Positions 7,710-15,149 of a stretch of DNA of 51,073 nucleotides are shown here, piece after piece. This DNA is from Collinsella sp. TM09-10AT. GTDB lineage: Bacteria > Actinomycetota > Coriobacteriia > Coriobacteriales > Coriobacteriaceae. The position numbers and the translations under genes were made by a program. How positions within the stretch are numbered: the first letter of the stretch is position 1; the number at the start of each line of letters is the position of its first letter. The DNA is taken from NCBI RefSeq assembly GCF_003436275.1, contig NZ_QSOP01000016.1:1-51073 (forward strand), in the 5' to 3' direction. A model generated the notes under the pieces. The model did no database searches and had not been told where the DNA came from. It saw only the letters and a list, made by a program, of their open reading frames with translations.

Positions 7710-9599
7710 ATGAACGGAGTTTTGCTCATGGTTGTGGCCGCGGCGGTGCTCGCCTGCGGCTATCTGGGCTACGGCCGCTGGCTGGCCAACAAGTGGGGCG
7801 TTGACAAAGAGGCCCTCACGCCGGCCAAGCGCATGAAGGACGGCAAGAGCTTCTCACCCGTCTCCGCCTTTACCGCGTTCTCGCACCAGTTCAGCTCGAT
7901 CTGCGGTGCTGGCCCTGTCACGGGTACGATCGTCGCCATGGCCTTTGGCTGGCTGCCCGTCGTGCTCTGGGTCCTCGTCGGCGGCATCTTCTTTGGCGCC
8001 GTCCACGACTTTGGTGCTCTGTATGCTTCGATGAAGAACAACGGCAAGTCCCTGGCTCAGCTCATCGAGAAGTACATCGGCAAGACCGGCCGTCGCCTGT
8101 TCCTGCTGTTCTGCTGGCTGTTCTGCATCATCGTCATCGCCGCCTTCACCGACATGGTCTGCAAGACGTTCATGTTCACCCCGGCCGTTGACGCTTCTGG
8201 TGCTGCTACCGGTGCCATCGACTTCACCAAGTCCTATGCCGCCGGCTGCGCTGGTACCATCTCCATCCTGTTCACCTTCGTCGCTATCGCCTTTGGTTGG
8301 GCCCAGAAGAAGTTCAACCTCACCGGTGCTACCGAGTTCGTCACCGGCGTGGTCCTCATGGTTCTCATGTTTGCCGTCGGTATGCAGTTCCCGGTCTACC
8401 TGGATAAGTTCCAGTGGTTCGCCGTCGTCATGGTCTACCTGGTCTTCGCTGGCGCTATGCCCATCCAGATGCTCAAGACCCCGCGTGACTACCTCACTTC
8501 CATCATGATGATCGTCATGATCGTTTGCGCTGTCCTCGGTATCGTCGTCCTGGGTGTTAACGGCCAGGCCACCATCACCGCTCCGGCCTTTACCGGCTTC
8601 TCCAGCGCTTCTGGCATGATGTTCCCGGTCCTGTTTGTTTCCGTTGCCTGCGGTGCCCTCTCCGGCTTCCACAGCCTCGTTTCTTCTGGTACCTCCTCCA
8701 AGCAGGTCGAGAAGGAGCAGGACGCCGTCAAGGTCGGTTATGGCGCCATGATCGTCGAGTCCTTCGTCGGCATCCTTGCCATCATCGTCGCCGGCATCAT
8801 GTTCTCCGATATGAACACCGCCGGTACCGGCGCCCTCAACGCCGGTGTCGCTTCCACCCCGTTCCAGATCTTCGCCGCTGGCATCTCCCGCGGTATGCAG
8901 GCCTTCGGTGTTGACGGTACGCTCGCTACCGTCTTCATGACCATGAACGTTTCCGCTCTGGCCCTGACCTCGCTCGACGCCGTCGCCCGCATCGCCCGCA
9001 CCTTGTTCTCCGAGTTCTTTGCCCAGACCAACGACGCCCTGGCCATCGAGTCCAAGGCCGGCTACATGAAGGTTCTCGGCAACCCCTGGTTCGCCACGGT
9101 CGTCACCCTGCTTCCCGGTCTCGCCCTTGCCTTTGGTGGCTATGCCAACATCTGGCCGCTCTTTGGTGCTTCCAACCAGCTGCTCGGCGGTATGACCATG
9201 ATCACCCTCGCCGTGTTCTGCAAGTGCACCGGCCGCAAGGGCTGGATGCTCTACGTGCCCGTCGCCTTCCTGCTCTGCTGCACCTTCACCTCGCTGGTCC
9301 AGAGCGCCATGGGCTGCATGACCGCCGTCCAGGCCTACGGTTTCTTCGGCACCATCCCGGCTACCGCCACCACGGCCGCCGTTTCCGTCGCCGCCACCAA
9401 GGGCCTGCAGCTCGTTTTCGCCGTCCTGCTGATGGTCCTGGGCCTCATCGTCGCCGTCAACTGCCTCAAGGAGTTCTTCGGCAAGGAGGCCGGCTCCATG
9501 CCTGATGAGGAGCCCGAGTGGTCCGAGATGGGCAAGGCCGAGTACGGTCGCGCCGCTGCCGCTGAAGCTCCTGCCGACGCCGAGGCCGCCAAGGCCTAG
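7710..9599 (+). CDS. cstA: CstA-family transporter (carbon starvation protein A)
   Basis: Polytopic inner-membrane protein of 629 aa. Known CstA members import peptides or pyruvate when carbon is short. The N-terminal FSHQFSSICGAGPVTG and the GGIFFGAVHDFGALYASMK segments are the conserved CstA core. Many hydrophobic segments follow (about 15 or more), and the C-terminus is a short acidic and Ala-rich cytoplasmic tail. GAGGAGG lies 6-12 nt before the ATG. Codon use is strongly biased to C-ending codons, suggesting high expression. It appears monocistronic, between the attenuator and the terminator at 9641. The substrate cannot be read from sequence; the Ile/Val leader hints at an amino-acid or peptide link. 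Confidence 0.92.
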   Translation: MNGVLLMVVAAAVLACGYLGYGRWLANKWGVDKEALTPAKRMKDGKSFSPVSAFTAFSHQFSSICGAGPVTGTIVAMAFGWLPVVLWVLVGGIFFGAVHDFGALYASMKNNGKSLAQLIEKYIGKTGRRLFLLFCWLFCIIVIAAFTDMVCKTFMFTPAVDASGAATGAIDFTKSYAAGCAGTISILFTFVAIAFGWAQKKFNLTGATEFVTGVVLMVLMFAVGMQFPVYLDKFQWFAVVMVYLVFAGAMPIQMLKTPRDYLTSIMMIVMIVCAVLGIVVLGVNGQATITAPAFTGFSSASGMMFPVLFVSVACGALSGFHSLVSSGTSSKQVEKEQDAVKVGYGAMIVESFVGILAIIVAGIMFSDMNTAGTGALNAGVASTPFQIFAAGISRGMQAFGVDGTLATVFMTMNVSALALTSLDAVARIARTLFSEFFAQTNDALAIESKAGYMKVLGNPWFATVVTLLPGLALAFGGYANIWPLFGASNQLLGGMTMITLAVFCKCTGRKGWMLYVPVAFLLCCTFTSLVQSAMGCMTAVQAYGFFGTIPATATTAAVSVAATKGLQLVFAVLLMVLGLIVAVNCLKEFFGKEAGSMPDEEPEWSEMGKAEYGRAAAAEAPADAEAAKA

Positions 9600-9640
9600 T
9601 CGGTCGGACGGGTTGAATCTCCCATCTATTTGACTCGGAA

Positions 9641-9677
9641 AGACTGGGTCCGCAATCAAGCGGACCCGGTCTTTTTT
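9641..9677 (+). terminator. Rho-independent terminator of cstA
   Basis: AGACTGGGTCCGC (9641-9653) pairs with GCGGACCCGGTCT (9660-9672) around a 6-nt loop, followed by a run of six T. Confidence 0.9.
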
Positions 9678-9782
9678 CTTGTGAGAACAGGTGGTGCAAG
9701 GGCGTTCTCGCAGATGTTTTGCGTGGATAGGCTCGTGCGTTGTACCATATGGACGTATATGTGTGCATATGAAAGGGGCCCC

Positions 9783-11975
9783 GTGGCCAAGACGGTATAT
9801 TCCGATAATCAAAACAATGTCGATGCTCTGGCTGAGCGTCTGAGCAGCCAGACATCGCTTTCTGCCGAGCGCGCCAAGCTGGTTGCCTACGACCTGCTCT
9901 GCCGCAAGGCGCTCAAGATTAAGTCGAGCGCGCTGGCGCAGATTTTCCGCTCCGTCGATAAGGAATGCGACACCAAGGCGATGCGCGATGAGCTTATCGC
10001 GGCAAATATCGTGACCAAGATCGAGGGCAGCGGCATTAACGGGCGCCCGGCATTCTATACCATCAATGTCGAGATCCGCGATGCCCAGGAGCAGCCTGCC
10101 GAGTCCGTCGAAGATTTTGTCGTCGAGGATTCCGCTGACGTGCCTGCTGTGGAAGAAGCTGCTCCGCGTGAGCATGTCGATACCGATGAGTTGCTCGATG
10201 AGAACGTCGTGCGTGCCTTTACGGCCAAGGCAGGACGCGGCGGTTTTGGCGGGGGTGGCAAGCGCGATGCGCAGCGCCGCGCCCAGCCGGAGCGCTTCCG
10301 TCGTGCCGTTGCTCAAAAGGGTGAGACGGATGCCGAGGCTGTTGAGAACGAGGTTGCTGCCGAGTCGCAGAGGCCCGCGAAGGAGCAAAAGCCCGTGGAG
10401 GCCCAGGAGCCCCAGCGTCGCCGTGGTGCCCACTTTAAGGCTGCGCAGCAGGATGTCGCGCATGAGGTTGAAGAGCTTTCCGAGGCCGCAGACGATGTTG
10501 AGGAGTCTGCCAAGAAGGCCCCGGGCTCATGTCGTCCCGGACGTGGTTTTGCGAGGCGCGCGTATCCCGTAAGGCGTCAGGAGAAGGGCGAGCCGGCTTC
10601 GACCACTCAGGACAAGAAGGCCGAACAAACCGAGAAAACCGTTGAGCCGGCGGCTCGCGAGCAGAAGCCTGTTGAGCCGCAGCTTGAGGTTGCTGCCGAG
10701 GCCAAGGGCGAGCAGCCTACTGATGGGCAGACGGAGCAGGGCGCGTCGAGCAGGCCTCGCCGCCGTCGCCATCGCGGGGGTCGCAGTTCCCATGCCGAGA
10801 CTGCAGCCGAGAAGACCACGCCGCAGGACGAGGATGCGAAGGCCGAGGTTTCTTCGGGGCAGCCTAAGCGCCAGCCGGCGAAGGAGAGCAAGTCCGATCG
10901 TCCGCAGAAGCAGGCGTCTATGCCGAAGCGCGAGCGCAATTCCCAAGGCGATTCTAAGCGCAGGTCTCAGAAGAAGCCGGAGTCTGCCGCAGCAGATGCT
11001 GCTGCCCAGCAGCCCGAGTCGGCCGTCCACGGCGAGGTATCGGCGTTTGCCCTTGCCCGCGTTTTAGGCAGGCAGCTGCTCAAAGTTGTCCCTACGCCTA
11101 CGGCGCTCTCTAAGATCAAGGAGCAGCAGACACAGATCGTAAAGGTCGAGGGCAAGGACGGCAAAAAGGCTCCGCAGCGCACTCAGCACAACGAGATGTC
11201 CAACCGCAAGATTGCCGAGGAAATCGCAATCATCCAGGCTTGGATCGAGCAAAACCGAGGTGCCGATACGCCGGTTGCCTCGCGCCGCCAGCGTGCCTAC
11301 CAGATTTTTAACGACGAGAAGGCTTTTGACGGCAAGCACGGTGAGCGCTTGATCAGGCGTATGACCGAAAAGGGCATCAGCATGCAGGCGATCAAGGTCG
11401 CCCCCAATCGCCCCGTGCACTTTACGGGCTTCTTTACGCTGGGAGCCGACAAGCCGTTCATTATGGTCGAGAACCTGGACACCTACGACGAGATCGTCAA
11501 GCTGCTGCGTGGCCGCAAGCACGCCAAGCTCTTTGGCATCAAGGTGGGCGGCGTGATTTTTGGCGGCGGATGCAAGGCGAGCGTCTCGCATGCCCTGGAC
11601 GATTATCTGGCCGAGATTGGCTATCGCTTTAACTACGTCTACTACGTGGGCGATATCGATCGCGAGGGCGCGCGCATCGTCGAGCAGACTCGCAATGCCA
11701 ATGTGGTTGAGATTCGCCTGCATGCCGGCATGTATCGCGCTATGCTCGCCGAGCATAAGCGTCGCGTGAAGGCCGGCGGAGAGTGCGAGCCCGCGGCTGC
11801 CAACCAGGGTGTGCCGCAGAACCTGGCAGCGACGATCAAGGATCTGCCCATGGTCACGCGCGTGCAGTTCCGCAATGTGCTGCGCGAGGGCGGGCGCATT
11901 CCGCAGGAGATTCTGATGACCGCCGACTATCGGGATGGCGACTCGGGAAGCTTCGACCGCATGCTTAACAACTAA
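9783..11975 (+). CDS. Protein with disordered basic/acidic middle and C-terminal Toprim-like (JetD/DUF2220-like) domain
   Basis: A 730-aa protein of unknown role. GTG 9783 is used because the longer frame from 9630 would run through the cstA terminator, and GAAAGGGG precedes the GTG. Residues 1-100 form a compact alpha/beta-looking domain (ERAKLVAYDLLCRKALKIK and onward). About 100-430 is low complexity, rich in E, K, R, P, Q and A, with an RPRRRRHRGGR patch that could bind nucleic acid. The C-terminal part has MVENLDTYDEIVKL near residue 560, GGGCKASVSHALDDYL, and YYVGDIDREGARIV near 620. The E...DxD pattern resembles the Toprim fold of JetD (Wadjet) and topoisomerase VI. No Wadjet partners are nearby. 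The fold call is inferred from motifs and could be wrong. A palindromic element starts 8 nt after the stop. Confidence 0.65.
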   Translation: MAKTVYSDNQNNVDALAERLSSQTSLSAERAKLVAYDLLCRKALKIKSSALAQIFRSVDKECDTKAMRDELIAANIVTKIEGSGINGRPAFYTINVEIRDAQEQPAESVEDFVVEDSADVPAVEEAAPREHVDTDELLDENVVRAFTAKAGRGGFGGGGKRDAQRRAQPERFRRAVAQKGETDAEAVENEVAAESQRPAKEQKPVEAQEPQRRRGAHFKAAQQDVAHEVEELSEAADDVEESAKKAPGSCRPGRGFARRAYPVRRQEKGEPASTTQDKKAEQTEKTVEPAAREQKPVEPQLEVAAEAKGEQPTDGQTEQGASSRPRRRRHRGGRSSHAETAAEKTTPQDEDAKAEVSSGQPKRQPAKESKSDRPQKQASMPKRERNSQGDSKRRSQKKPESAAADAAAQQPESAVHGEVSAFALARVLGRQLLKVVPTPTALSKIKEQQTQIVKVEGKDGKKAPQRTQHNEMSNRKIAEEIAIIQAWIEQNRGADTPVASRRQRAYQIFNDEKAFDGKHGERLIRRMTEKGISMQAIKVAPNRPVHFTGFFTLGADKPFIMVENLDTYDEIVKLLRGRKHAKLFGIKVGGVIFGGGCKASVSHALDDYLAEIGYRFNYVYYVGDIDREGARIVEQTRNANVVEIRLHAGMYRAMLAEHKRRVKAGGECEPAAANQGVPQNLAATIKDLPMVTRVQFRNVLREGGRIPQEILMTADYRDGDSGSFDRMLNN

Positions 11976-11983
11976 ATTCCGCC

Positions 11984-12120
11984 GGCCCCGGGAGAGCGGG
12001 GACACCGGCTTAGGTTTCCTGCTCTACAGTCCTGCTCACGACGGAGGCCACATTAAGTGGCCTCCTGTTCGTGCGGAACTCGCGATAAACCTAAGCCGGT
12101 GTCCCCGCTCTCCCGGGGCC
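11984..12120 (+). repeat. Variable-arm palindromic element, copy B
   Basis: A perfect 34-bp inverted repeat (11984-12017 and 12087-12120) flanks a 69-nt core (12018-12086). The core matches copies A and C except for a handful of changes. Some of these keep pairing, for example GAAGGCC/GGCCTTC in A becomes GGAGGCC/GGCCTCC here. The arms differ from those of A and C apart from the inner AGGTTT. Confidence 0.9.
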
Positions 12121-12225
12121 TGTCGTGGCTTGGCCGTTGCATGCGGCTCGCTTTTCGGAACGGGGCTGACGGACACGTTCCGAAATCTACCACCGTCGCT
12201 GTGCAGGGTGTCTATAAAGAGCCGT

Positions 12226-12453
12226 GGCCAAAAAACATCAAATATGAGTACTGATACTCTTTTAGTAGCAGTAATTTTGACCACATTTAAGGTGATTTGA
12301 CGTGTCGATCGAGCAGATAAGCTGCCGTATCTCCTCAAGTGTTCATTAAAGGAAGACCTTGATGCGAATAAATCTCATTAAGATCTTCTTTTATTAACGA
12401 AAATAATGTAGCTACAACGGTAACAGTACTCATATTTGCCGTTTTTTGGCCAC
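12226..12453. mobile_element. MITE-like element with 34-bp imperfect terminal inverted repeats
   Basis: The left end (12226-12259), beginning GTGGCCAAAAAAC, and the right end (12420-12453), ending GTTTTTTGGCCAC, match as inverted repeats at about 31 of 34 positions. The interior (about 160 bp) is AT-rich and has no credible open frame. This looks like a non-autonomous element or a paired binding region. No clear target duplication was seen by eye. Confidence 0.55.
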
Positions 12454-12486
12454 AGTCCTTCGGAGGGTCCTCGAAAATAGTCCCGA

Positions 12487-12545
12487 GCCGGCACTTGGGG
12501 ACGTTCCTATAATGCCGGCACTTAGGAGCGTCCCCAAGTGCCGGC
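12487..12545. repeat. Inverted and direct repeat cluster
   Basis: GCCGGCACTTGGGGACG (12487-12503) is perfectly inverted at 12529-12545. Between them, starting at 12514, lies a further partial direct copy, GCCGGCACTTAGGAGCG. The stretch has no gene and could form alternative hairpins. Confidence 0.6.
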
Positions 12546-12560
12546 ACCGCGTCTGCCTGC

Positions 12561-12803
12561 GGCGGCCGCGCCCCGCTGCGTCGCTCCGCATCCTTGCGGG
12601 TTCGGATTCCTCCGCTTGGCGGCGTTGGCTCGATTTGCTTGACGTGAGGGGCTCTTGGCTGGTGTGGGACGGAGGGATTCCGCGTCCGCCTGGTCGGCGG
12701 CCGCGCCCCGCTGCGTCGCTTCGCTCCTTGCGTGCTGCGCTAGAAAACGCTTCGCGTTTCCTCAGCTCCGCACCCTTGCGGGTTCAAATCCCTCCGCTTG
12801 CCC
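12561..12803. repeat. tRNA-derived direct repeats next to tRNA-Gln
   Basis: A GC-rich unit beginning GGCGGCCGCGCCCCGCTGCG occurs at 12561 and again at 12696. Both copies end in a TGCGGGTTC-like sequence resembling a tRNA T-arm, near 12595 and 12775. The second copy has an extra ~46 bp inside. At 12665-12679, GGGACGGAGGGATTC repeats the 3' end of the neighbouring tRNA-Gln. This suggests past integration or recombination at the tRNA; no intact gene is present. Confidence 0.5.
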
Positions 12804-12810
12804 ACAAGAA

Positions 12811-12842
12811 AGCGCCCTGGGCCGTTATGGGCTCAGGGCGCT
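12811..12842 (-). terminator. Terminator of tRNA-Gln
   Basis: AGCGCCCTGGGCC (12811-12823) pairs with GGCTCAGGGCGCT (12830-12842). On the minus strand the stem is followed by TTTCTT, directly downstream of the tRNA. Confidence 0.75.
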
Positions 12843-12851
12843 CAATTTTAA

Positions 12852-12926
12852 TGGCTGGGACGGAGGGATTCGAACCCCCAACAGCCGGCACCAAAAACCG
12901 GAGTTCTACCGTTGAACTACGTCCCA
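12852..12926 (-). tRNA. tRNA-Gln (anticodon TTG)
   Basis: Reading the minus strand, acceptor arm TGGGACG (12926-12920) pairs with CGTCCCA. The D arm is GTTC/GAAC, the anticodon stem CCGGT/GCCGG encloses the loop TTTTGGT (anticodon TTG), and the T loop is TTCGAAT. The U1-A72 pair is typical of bacterial tRNA-Gln. G73 and a genomically encoded CCA (12854-12852) follow. Confidence 0.93.
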
Positions 12927-12964
12927 ATGTTTGGCGTTGCCCAAAAGCAACTCGTCTAGTTTAC

Positions 12965-13870
12965 CTAATCTGCGAGGGCATCGCAAACGCCATCGAGCAG
13001 ACGTACGGCGAGGGTCTGCGCGTCGCTGGCCGTGAAGGTGCCGTTGTAGCGCGTCATTCCCGTGAGCTCGATGCGAATTCGTGCCGGCTTTTGCTGTGCG
13101 GCGACATTGGCGGTACGGATGCGCTGGGCCAGGTTGTGGCACTCGGCGAGGGCGATCGTGGCGCGCGGGGCGGCGTCTGCAGGCAACTCGTCGCTTGCAA
13201 TCTCGAGCACCAGGTCGACATCGGTCGGAACCTCGGAATCGCAAAGCATCATGCCGCTGCTGTCGGTCGTCGCCGTGGCGATGTTCCACATGCGCGATGC
13301 TACGCTGCGCGCGATAGGGTCCTCGCCGATGACGGCAATCTGGAAACGCTCGAGCACGTTGGCGGCGCGCGCAAAACCGATGCGAGACTCGGCTTCGGTG
13401 ACCGAGGGCTTGCCCTCCCACATATGGTGCAGGCGGTTGATGTAGGCGTAGGTGTCCTGGAAGGCCATGCCGTCGGCAAACAGGCCGACATTTTCCTGGA
13501 ACTGCTGCAGGGCGGCCTCGGTATGCGGACCAAAGTAGCCGTCGTCTTCGCCACAGGCAAAGCCCAAAACGTTGAGAGCGCGCTGCAGGGCCTGCACATC
13601 GGCGCCATGGAAATTGGGCATGCGCAGATACAGAGTGCGGTCGCCCAGCTTATACGAGGCGTCGACCAGGGCGCTCCAACAGGGGATATCGACGGCATAA
13701 CCGGCCGCAAGGCCGCTATCGAGCCTAAACGTGCCAACGGCCTGCTCGGTGGTGGTGCCAAAGCGCTTGTCGGCGACCTCGTCGGCATCGATGGCGTAAC
13801 CGAGCTGCAGAAGGCGGGACTGAACATCCTCGACGGCTGCTCCCTGCATGCCCGTGGTAATAGGTTCCAT
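12965..13870 (-). CDS. Peptidoglycan-binding protein with two PG-binding domains
   Basis: 301 aa without a signal peptide. Residues about 5-65 (QGAAVEDVQSRLLQLGY...FGTTTEQAVGTFR) and 82-145 (GADVQALQRALNVLGF...YFGPHTEAALQQFQ) are two PG_binding_1 three-helix repeats. The remaining ~130 residues have the layout of the amidase domain found in CwlM-like proteins, but I see no zinc-binding His or Glu of Amidase_3 in place. A non-catalytic, CwlM-like regulatory role in cell-wall synthesis is possible; this is inference. It is transcribed toward the tRNA-Gln gene. About 140 bp of spacer, containing GTACGATTCGTAC, separates it from the polyprenyl synthase. Confidence 0.7.
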   Translation of the reverse strand: MEPITTGMQGAAVEDVQSRLLQLGYAIDADEVADKRFGTTTEQAVGTFRLDSGLAAGYAVDIPCWSALVDASYKLGDRTLYLRMPNFHGADVQALQRALNVLGFACGEDDGYFGPHTEAALQQFQENVGLFADGMAFQDTYAYINRLHHMWEGKPSVTEAESRIGFARAANVLERFQIAVIGEDPIARSVASRMWNIATATTDSSGMMLCDSEVPTDVDLVLEIASDELPADAAPRATIALAECHNLAQRIRTANVAAQQKPARIRIELTGMTRYNGTFTASDAQTLAVRLLDGVCDALAD

Positions 13871-14009
13871 GAACGAACCCCTTTCGGCGTACGATTCGTA
13901 CTATTTTGAGCGCGTGTCGGATAGACAACGCGAGACAATGCATAAACATGCACTCAACAGTGTAGCAACTTGTACCCAAACGCGCTGCCCACAGGTTTTG
14001 TGACCCCCG

Positions 14010-15035
14010 CTAGTTGAGGCGCTCCACAAAGAAATCTGCCATTGAGAGGAAGAGCTCGCGCGCATGCGGGTCGAGCTCGACGCCTTCGATAGCGGCCTTG
14101 GCCTTAGCGGTCAGGTCGAGCGCATAGGTGTGGGCGTAATCGATGGAGCCGGTCTCCTGGAAGATCTCCACGGCGCGCGCGAGCTGCGTGGGGTCCTCGG
14201 TGCCCGAGGAAAGGATTGCCTCGACCTCGTCGTGATGGCGCTCATCAGACAGGGCGTGCACGGCAACGAGCGTGCGTTTGCCCTCGGTGATGTCGGTGCG
14301 GAAGTCCTTGTTGGCGGCCTCTTTGGTGCCGACCAAGTTGAGCAGGTCGTCCTGAATCTGAAAGGCAAGGCCGGTGTGCAGGCCAAAGGCGCGTAGCGCC
14401 TCGACCTGCTCTTCGCTGCCGCCGCCGATAATGGCTCCGGCGGCAAGCGGCGTGGCTCCGCTGTAATACGCGGTCTTGTGCGTCGCCATGTCCAGGTAGT
14501 CATCAACCGAGATATCAAAGCGCTCGTCACGGACCCAACCCAGGTCAAGCGCTTGACCCTCGATGGTGCGGACGATCATCTCGGTAAGCTCGTGGAGCAC
14601 ACGCAGCTTCACGTCGGACTCGAGCGTGGGATCGTCGAGAACCGTCTTGGTGACCATGGTGAGCGCCAGGTCGCCACAATTGATGGCGAGCCCCGTGCCC
14701 TCGGTAAGGTGCATGCAGGGCTTGCCTCGACGAAGCTGTCCGTTGTCGGCGATGTCGTCGTGGATGAGCGCACCCGACTGGAAATGCTCGATAGCTGCCG
14801 CGGCGCTGCGGGCGCTCTCAAAGCTACCGCCCACTGCGGTTGCGGCGAGCATGCAGATAAGCGGGCGGTGGCGCTTGCCGGCGTTGGCCGTAAAAGCCGA
14901 GAGCGGCGCGTACAGGTAGCGTTCGATATCGGCAGGGGTCGCCTGTCCGTCAAAGAACGTGGCCAGATAGTCATTAATCTGGTCAAAGTGCTGGGCTAAA
15001 AAGCAGGTAAACGGACTGGACACGGGTTCTCGCAT
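14010..15035 (-). CDS. Polyprenyl diphosphate synthase (trans-isoprenyl type)
   Basis: Condenses isopentenyl diphosphate with allylic diphosphates to make C15-C40 chains for quinones or lipid carriers. The first aspartate-rich motif is HDDIAD (LIHDDIADNGQLRRGKP) and the second is QIQDDLLNLVG. KRHRPLICML contains the conserved Lys-Arg-Arg region. At 341 aa it is normal. Chain length cannot be fixed by eye. The window shows no adjacent quinone genes. Bases 15036-15149, before the next gene, show nothing notable. Confidence 0.9.
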   Translation of the reverse strand: MREPVSSPFTCFLAQHFDQINDYLATFFDGQATPADIERYLYAPLSAFTANAGKRHRPLICMLAATAVGGSFESARSAAAAIEHFQSGALIHDDIADNGQLRRGKPCMHLTEGTGLAINCGDLALTMVTKTVLDDPTLESDVKLRVLHELTEMIVRTIEGQALDLGWVRDERFDISVDDYLDMATHKTAYYSGATPLAAGAIIGGGSEEQVEALRAFGLHTGLAFQIQDDLLNLVGTKEAANKDFRTDITEGKRTLVAVHALSDERHHDEVEAILSSGTEDPTQLARAVEIFQETGSIDYAHTYALDLTAKAKAAIEGVELDPHARELFLSMADFFVERLN

Positions 15036-15149
15036 TCTTTCTTAGGTTGCATCGATGTAGTGTGCAGGCAACATATTGCCACATTGTGCCTGCCTGCGTG
15101 GCAGGTTTGGGGATTTAAGGCAACGGCGCATGTCGGACGAGTTTCGTAG

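Noticed and set aside
9630..9782. Longer N-terminus of the Toprim-like protein
   Set aside because: It would translate the cstA terminator; GTG 9783 with its ribosome site is a better start.
7854..10463. 869-codon minus-strand frame over cstA
   Set aside because: Antisense shadow of two well-supported genes, with Gly/Asp/His-rich composition typical of a reversed high-GC gene.
12446..13909. 487-codon plus-strand frame
   Set aside because: It runs through the repeats and tRNA-Gln and is antisense to the peptidoglycan-binding protein gene; its product has no recognisable domain.
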